From Treponema sp. (GTDB lineage Bacteria; Spirochaetota; Spirochaetia; Treponematales; Breznakiellaceae): a DNA stretch of 9,390 nucleotides. This document shows positions 5,318 to 9,390 of the stretch, piece after piece. Numbering within the stretch: the stretch's first letter is position 1; each line of letters opens with the position of its first letter. The translations under genes and the position numbers were made by a program. The notes below the pieces were generated by a model, which worked only from the letters and a program-made list of their open reading frames with translations, did not search any database and was not told where the DNA came from. The DNA lies in the NCBI GenBank assembly GCA_031258265.1, contig JAIRNB010000260.1, positions 1-9,390 of the forward strand, written 5' to 3'.

Positions 5318-6845
5318 TGAAGGACACCTCGTCAAACAGCGTAACCGCCCTTAATTCTTCCGGGCTAAGGCTTGGTATCTCCGCCTTCTCCACCCCTTTC
5401 ATCTTGTGGCCATAGACCAGGCCAAGAAGCTGGATGATGATGAGGGGGGTCATGGCAACCATAGCTACAATACCGAAGGCGTCGGTCATAAGGTCCCCTC
5501 CGGTCCCCTCGGTAGCGCCCATGGCAAGGGGAAGGAGAAAGGTGCTGGTCATGGGGCCGGAACAGACCCCCCCGGAGTCAAAGGCAATACCGGTGAATAT
5601 TTTGGGCACAAAGAAGGTAAGGATCAGGGCAAAGGCATAACCGGGAATAAGAAACCACATAAGATGAATCCCCGTAAGGATGCGGACCATGGTAATTGCC
5701 AGGGCTATCGCCATACCGATAGCCAAACCCCGGTTCATTACCTTTTGGGTGATAGCCCCGGAGGAAATATCCTCTACCTGTTTATTCAGCACATGGACGG
5801 CCGGTTCAGCGGAAACAATAAAGTACCCTATTACCATACTTAGGGGCACCAGAATCCATTTTAAAGGGGTGGCGGCGATTTCAGAACCCAGGAACTGGCC
5901 CACCGGGATAAACCCCACGTTTACTCCGGTAAGAAACATTACCAATCCTATGAAAGTGTAGACGAATCCCACGGCGATACGGCCAATCTGGTGTTTTTTA
6001 TAGCGCCGGGAAATAATCTGGAAAACAATGAAAAAGACAACAATGGCCCCCATGGCAAAGAGTACTTCCCGGGTATAATGGGGTAACTGCAGGGCAAAAC
6101 TTTCCACCACATCCCGACTGGTTTCCACATGGGGAACCACATGGGGTTCCACCGTTGCCCCCTGGGGGTTAAAGAACATTCCCATAAGGAGAACCGTTAT
6201 GATGGGGCCAACGCTGCATAAAGAAACCAGGCCGAAGCTGTCGTTTTGGGAGTTCCGGTCACTGCGGATGGAGGCTACCCCGACCCCCATGGCCAGGATA
6301 AAGGGGACCGTCATCGGCCCGGTGGTAACCCCTCCGGAATCGAAGGCCACGGGGATAAAGTTACCGGGGGCAAAATAGGAAACGATAAATACCGCCAGGT
6401 AAAAGACGATTAAGAGGGCGGAAAGGGGTATTTTAAGAAGGGTACGGAGGACCGCCAGGACCAGAAAAAAACCCACTCCCCCCGCGACCGTGACAATCAG
6501 AGTCGTGGAGGGCACGGCGGGCACTTGCCGGGCCAGAACCTGGAGGTCCGGTTCAGCAATAGTGATAATAAAGCCCATTACAAAACTAACCAGAAGGGCG
6601 ATAACGATGTTCGATGACCGGGTTAGCTGAATACCGATGCCCTCCCCCATGGGCATCATGGCCATATCGGCCCCCAGGGTAAAAAAACCCATCCCAATGA
6701 TAAGCAGGGCGGCCCCCCCCATGAACTCCAGAATGGTTCCCGCGGGCATGGGAACCAGAATAACGCTGGCAATAAGGACAATGGCGGTAATGGGAAGAAC
6801 CGATGAGAAGGCTTCCATTATCTTTTCTTTTAAGATTTTGTTCAT
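5310..6845 (-). CDS. DUF1538 integral membrane protein, probable transporter or channel
   Basis: The 511-residue product is very hydrophobic, with about a dozen membrane segments, and is built from two homologous DUF1538 halves. Matching elements are AEPD (97-100) with AEPA (346-349), AFDSGGVTTGPMT (167-179) with AFDSGGVCSGPMT (421-433), and NDSFG (201-205) with TDAFG (454-458). Such an internal repeat with conserved Asp/Ser/Gly/Pro in membrane segments is typical of transporters or channels, but the substrate of DUF1538 is not established. The start is ATG at 6845, with AAGGGA seven bases upstream; a TTG further up at 6872 has no support. The gene overlaps the P-II-like gene by eight bases, so the two are one transcriptional and translational unit. 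It diverges from malQ. Confidence 0.88.
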   Translation of the reverse strand: MNKILKEKIMEAFSSVLPITAIVLIASVILVPMPAGTILEFMGGAALLIIGMGFFTLGADMAMMPMGEGIGIQLTRSSNIVIALLVSFVMGFIITIAEPDLQVLARQVPAVPSTTLIVTVAGGVGFFLVLAVLRTLLKIPLSALLIVFYLAVFIVSYFAPGNFIPVAFDSGGVTTGPMTVPFILAMGVGVASIRSDRNSQNDSFGLVSLCSVGPIITVLLMGMFFNPQGATVEPHVVPHVETSRDVVESFALQLPHYTREVLFAMGAIVVFFIVFQIISRRYKKHQIGRIAVGFVYTFIGLVMFLTGVNVGFIPVGQFLGSEIAATPLKWILVPLSMVIGYFIVSAEPAVHVLNKQVEDISSGAITQKVMNRGLAIGMAIALAITMVRILTGIHLMWFLIPGYAFALILTFFVPKIFTGIAFDSGGVCSGPMTSTFLLPLAMGATEGTGGDLMTDAFGIVAMVAMTPLIIIQLLGLVYGHKMKGVEKAEIPSLSPEELRAVTLFDEVSFNG

Positions 6846-7009
6846 CGAAAATTCCCTTTCAACTATAACCAATTACCCTGTCTTTGCAAACAGGAGGAAG
6901 GCATAGGAAATATTTCCGTTTTTCCTGCATGATTCGACATATATGTATTATACTTTTGAAGACTGCGGATATTTTATAAAAAGAACCGTGGAAACGGGAG
7001 GTGATCGAG
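6846..7009. promoter_or_regulatory. Divergent control region between the DUF1538 gene and malQ
   Basis: This AT-rich gap must hold promoters for both directions. On the minus strand TATAAT (6952-6947) is a -10 candidate without a good -35, giving a leader of about 95 bases for DUF1538; the same spot read on the plus strand (TATTAT or TATACT, 6946-6954) could serve malQ. Two perfect palindromes are present, GGAAATATTTCC (6906-6917) and ACATATATGT (6937-6946), which could be operators. No known regulator site is recognised. Confidence 0.35.
6996..7005 (+). promoter_or_regulatory. Extended Shine-Dalgarno of malQ
   Basis: GGGAGGTGAT followed by C gives ten consecutive bases (GGAGGTGATC) able to pair with the usual 16S rRNA 3' end. 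It lies just before the ATG at 7010 and decides against the in-frame GTG at 7001, which falls inside the SD itself. Confidence 0.75.
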
Positions 7010-9127
7010 ATGGCACAGAAAAAACAAACCGGAAAAGAAGTAAAAAACCCCGCGCCCGCAGCCGTTACCACCGCCGTGCCGGACAAGGCGGAGGCTGTTC
7101 CACCGCGGAAGGGTAAAAATACAACAGAACAGCGGCTGATCGGCGTGGTGGTTCCCATCGGCGCTTTAAGGGGAAAGGGGAGCCTGGGTGTCGGGGAATT
7201 TCCCGATTTGGAGGAATTCGCCCAGCTCTGTAAAAAAATGGGCCTGGGACTCATCCAGATCCTGCCGATCAACGACACGGGATACTGGAGTTCGCCTTAC
7301 TTTAGCTTAACCGCCTTTGCCCTGAACCCTATCTATTTGAGAATCGAATCCCTGGATGAGTTTGCCCAAGCGGAGAAAAGTGTAAAAGAAAAAATCGGCG
7401 CCTACGGTAGAAAATTTGGGGGGGAAACCCGTTTCCCCTATGAGCCGGTCCTCCGGGCCAAAATGGAAATTCTCCGGGAAATTTACAATGCCTCCAAGGC
7501 GGACATTATCCAAAAAGCCGCCCCCGGGGGGAGCCTGGCCAAATGGCAGGAAGAAAATCCCTGGGTTAGAGAATACGCCGTGTACCACCGGCTAAAGGAA
7601 GCAAATGCCGAAAAAAGTTGGCAGGAATGGGAGAGCTGCCGGACCGTAAGCCAAAAAGACATTGAAAATATGTGGGAAGACCCAAAATTCAGGGACAGCC
7701 AGCTTTTTTGGGTTTGGCTGCAGGAAGCCCTGGACCGCCAGTTCAGCGCCGCCGCGAAGGCCGTTACCAAACTGGGGCTGATCCTGGAGGGGGACATCCC
7801 CATCCTGATGAACGAAGATTCTTGTGATGTCTGGGCCCACCCTGAATATTTCCACATGGATCTTTCCGCCGGGGCGCCGCCGGATATGTACAGCCCGGAG
7901 GGGCAAAACTGGGGTTTCCCCCTTCACAACTGGGAAGCCCAATCGAAAGATGATTATGCCTGGTGGAAACGCCGGCTTAAGGCGGCGGAGAAATATTACG
8001 GTGCCTACCGTATCGACCATGTGCTGGGCTTTTTTCGTATATGGGCGACGGGCCGCCCGGAAAACACCTCCACCCTGGGCCGGTATTTCCCCTACATTCC
8101 GGTAACGGAGGATGACCTGCGGGACCTGGGTTTTGACACGGGACGGATTCGCTGGGTTTCCCAGCCCCACATCCCCACCGGGGAGGTCTGGGATAACCTG
8201 CGGGGTATTCTCAATAGCTGGGGGAATATGGATTCCGGTTCGATTGCCCCGGAGGCCGAGCGGATATTCTCCCAGGTTCTGGATCGAATAGGATCGGAAG
8301 AACTCTGGCTGTTTAAGGATTGCATCCAGGGTGAACGGGATATTGACGCCCTGGGTTTCCACCAGGTGGCGCAGAAATACCTGTATAAAGCCTGGCATAA
8401 CCGGCTTTTCTATGAATACGAAAAGGGCCGGTATTTCCCGTCGTGGTTTTACAGGGAAAGCCGGGCCTATGAATCCCTCTCCGAAGACGAGCGGAATAAA
8501 CTGGAAGTCCTGCTGGAAAAACGAAAGATGGACTCGGAAAAAATATGGGAAGAGCGGGGTAAACATCTTCTTTCCATGCTTTCCGCTTCCTCCGCCATGC
8601 TGCCTTGCGCGGAAGATCTGGGAGCCGTGCCGGACTGTGTGCCCCGGGTCCTTGCCGGCCTGAAAATCCTGGGACTGCGGGTAGTCCGCTGGTACCGGGA
8701 ATGGGATAAGCCGGGACAGCCCTATATCCCCTTTGACGAATACCCTGAACTTTCGGTCTGTACCCCGGCGGTCCACGACAGCTCCACCGTCCGGGACTGG
8801 TGGGACAACGAGGCGGATCAAAAGGCCTTCTGCAGTTTTATCGGGGTGCCTTCCCTGCCCAAGGTGTATAACCCCGGGACCGCGAAGATCATTTTACAGA
8901 AAATCGCGGCGGCGGCCTCCCGGTTCAGGGTTTTTCAGGTACAGGACCTACTCCACCTTTCCCCCCACTGGTATGCCCCGGACCCGGCCAGCGAGCGGAT
9001 CAACGTACCCGGCACTTACAACGAATTTGACTGGACCTACCGGCTTCCCGCTTCCATAGCGGAAATTACCGCCGATACGGACCTGATTAACGCGGTAAAG
9101 GACCTGGCCGCGGTAAAGCCGAAGTAA
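7010..9127 (+). CDS. malQ: 4-alpha-glucanotransferase (amylomaltase, GH77), long-insert type
   Basis: GH77 enzymes move alpha-1,4-glucan segments between maltooligosaccharides or glycogen, releasing glucose, in the cytoplasm. The 705-residue protein has the typical start GVVVPIGALRG (45-55) with LGVGEFPDL (59-67), the LPINDTGYWSSPY acceptor region (86-97), and the catalytic set: nucleophile Asp336 in YRIDHVLGFFR, acid/base Glu535 in CAEDLG, and the stabilising Asp590 in VHDSS. INVPGTYNEFDW (665-676) is the usual C-terminal motif. The nucleophile and acid/base are about 199 residues apart, against about 47 in Thermus or E. coli amylomaltases, so some 150 residues are inserted in the barrel. 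This resembles the DPE2-type disproportionating enzymes, but the starch-binding N-domains of DPE2 are replaced by a 40-residue Lys/Ala/Pro-rich tail. No other maltose or glycogen gene lies nearby. Catalytic function looks intact. Confidence 0.93.
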   Translation: MAQKKQTGKEVKNPAPAAVTTAVPDKAEAVPPRKGKNTTEQRLIGVVVPIGALRGKGSLGVGEFPDLEEFAQLCKKMGLGLIQILPINDTGYWSSPYFSLTAFALNPIYLRIESLDEFAQAEKSVKEKIGAYGRKFGGETRFPYEPVLRAKMEILREIYNASKADIIQKAAPGGSLAKWQEENPWVREYAVYHRLKEANAEKSWQEWESCRTVSQKDIENMWEDPKFRDSQLFWVWLQEALDRQFSAAAKAVTKLGLILEGDIPILMNEDSCDVWAHPEYFHMDLSAGAPPDMYSPEGQNWGFPLHNWEAQSKDDYAWWKRRLKAAEKYYGAYRIDHVLGFFRIWATGRPENTSTLGRYFPYIPVTEDDLRDLGFDTGRIRWVSQPHIPTGEVWDNLRGILNSWGNMDSGSIAPEAERIFSQVLDRIGSEELWLFKDCIQGERDIDALGFHQVAQKYLYKAWHNRLFYEYEKGRYFPSWFYRESRAYESLSEDERNKLEVLLEKRKMDSEKIWEERGKHLLSMLSASSAMLPCAEDLGAVPDCVPRVLAGLKILGLRVVRWYREWDKPGQPYIPFDEYPELSVCTPAVHDSSTVRDWWDNEADQKAFCSFIGVPSLPKVYNPGTAKIILQKIAAAASRFRVFQVQDLLHLSPHWYAPDPASERINVPGTYNEFDWTYRLPASIAEITADTDLINAVKDLAAVKPK

Positions 9128-9128
9128 A

Positions 9129-9143
9129 ACCGGAATTTCCGGT
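9129..9143 (-). terminator. Short hairpin between convergent genes, possible minus-strand terminator
   Basis: ACCGGAA and TTCCGGT flank a single T directly after the malQ stop. On the minus strand the stem is followed by only TTTTAC, so termination would be weak. The 15 bases are identical to the core of the terminator at 2053-2067. Confidence 0.4.
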
Positions 9144-9159
9144 CAAAGCCCCGCCGCGA

Positions 9160-9390
9160 TCAGGTCCATTCATCAATCGTCTTTTGGGTTTTGCGCCAGG
9201 GGCCGGCGATTTCGGCGCCCATGTTTTTACAAAAACGGCAGAGCGGTATGGGACTGTTCAGGAAATCGACAATTTCCCGCATGGATTTTGCCTTGTAAAT
9301 ATCAATCGAGTCATCATCCGTCACCGGAATATTCTGATTGAAATATTTGTTAAAATGCCGCATACAAAACACAAAACTACAGGTTGCCAG
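9160..9390 (-). CDS. C-terminal fragment of a probable radical-SAM family protein (5' end outside the window)
   Basis: The frame is open from the right edge to the TGA at 9160-9162, giving 76 residues of the C-terminus. The segment has the pattern LATCSFVFCMRHFNKYF, then IDIYKAKSMREIVDFLNSP, then IPLCRFCKNM and a final PW-x-x-x-x-K-x-I-DEW. Paired CxxC-type cysteines, here CRFC near the end, plus an upstream Cys pair and the closing DEW motif, recall the C-terminal cluster-binding region of radical-SAM proteins found in surface-polysaccharide loci. The diagnostic CxxxCxxC SAM-binding motif would lie outside the window, so the assignment is tentative. The GTG at 9372 lies inside the gene and is unlikely to be the start. 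Confidence 0.5.
   Translation of the reverse strand: MATCSFVFCMRHFNKYFNQNIPVTDDDSIDIYKAKSMREIVDFLNSPIPLCRFCKNMGAEIAGPWRKTQKTIDEWT

Noticed and set aside
7001..7009. GTG at 7001 as the malQ start
   Set aside because: The codon is inside the SD sequence GGGAGGTGAT, and the ATG at 7010 has the correct spacing.
7592..8821. 409-codon open frame on the minus strand across malQ
   Set aside because: It lies antisense to an unmistakable GH77 gene with intact catalytic motifs. Its translation is Pro/Arg/Gly-rich without domain character, and it reflects codon bias of malQ.
1..9390. CRISPR array, tRNA, rRNA, insertion sequence or phage genes
   Set aside because: No regularly spaced direct repeats, no cloverleaf or rRNA-like sequence, and no transposase or phage motifs were seen on either strand.

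Overview
This 9.4 kb window is bacterial chromosome, about 53% G+C, with dense genes, clear Shine-Dalgarno (SD) sites and intrinsic terminators. Two small lipoproteins with relaxed lipoboxes (LSA-C and VFS-C), a LysM lipoprotein, a DUF1538 membrane protein with a P-II partner and a long GH77 glucanotransferase would fit a Treponema-like spirochaete. That assignment is an inference of modest confidence, because no rRNA or other taxonomic marker is present.

Layout, left to right. A complete Eis-type GNAT acetyltransferase (+, 16-1218) is followed by a GC-rich hairpin and a 443-bp non-coding stretch. That stretch ends in three consecutive hairpins in front of arfB (+, 1662-2078), a ribosome-rescue peptidyl-tRNA hydrolase. 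arfB converges on a minus-strand pair, metK (S-adenosylmethionine synthetase) and a META-domain lipoprotein, which overlap as GTGA. In the 71-bp convergent gap lies a perfect 16-bp parS sequence inside a 24-bp palindrome, which suggests the window is in the origin-proximal part of the chromosome. Upstream of metK, on the same strand, are a LysM lipoprotein with its own strong promoter and terminator, and a coupled pair consisting of a DUF1538 integral membrane protein and a two-domain P-II-like protein. Divergent from that pair is malQ (+, 7010-9127), a GH77 4-alpha-glucanotransferase with a large insertion between its catalytic residues. The right edge holds the C-terminal part of a minus-strand protein that looks like a radical-SAM family member.

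Functionally the window is mostly housekeeping: SAM synthesis, ribosome rescue and alpha-glucan metabolism. The least understood unit is the DUF1538/P-II pair. It has the layout of a membrane transporter or channel with a dedicated soluble regulator, and the regulator gene carries a strong internal ribosome-binding site in front of its second P-II domain. The parS site, the triple-hairpin array and the internal start are the observations most worth following up.
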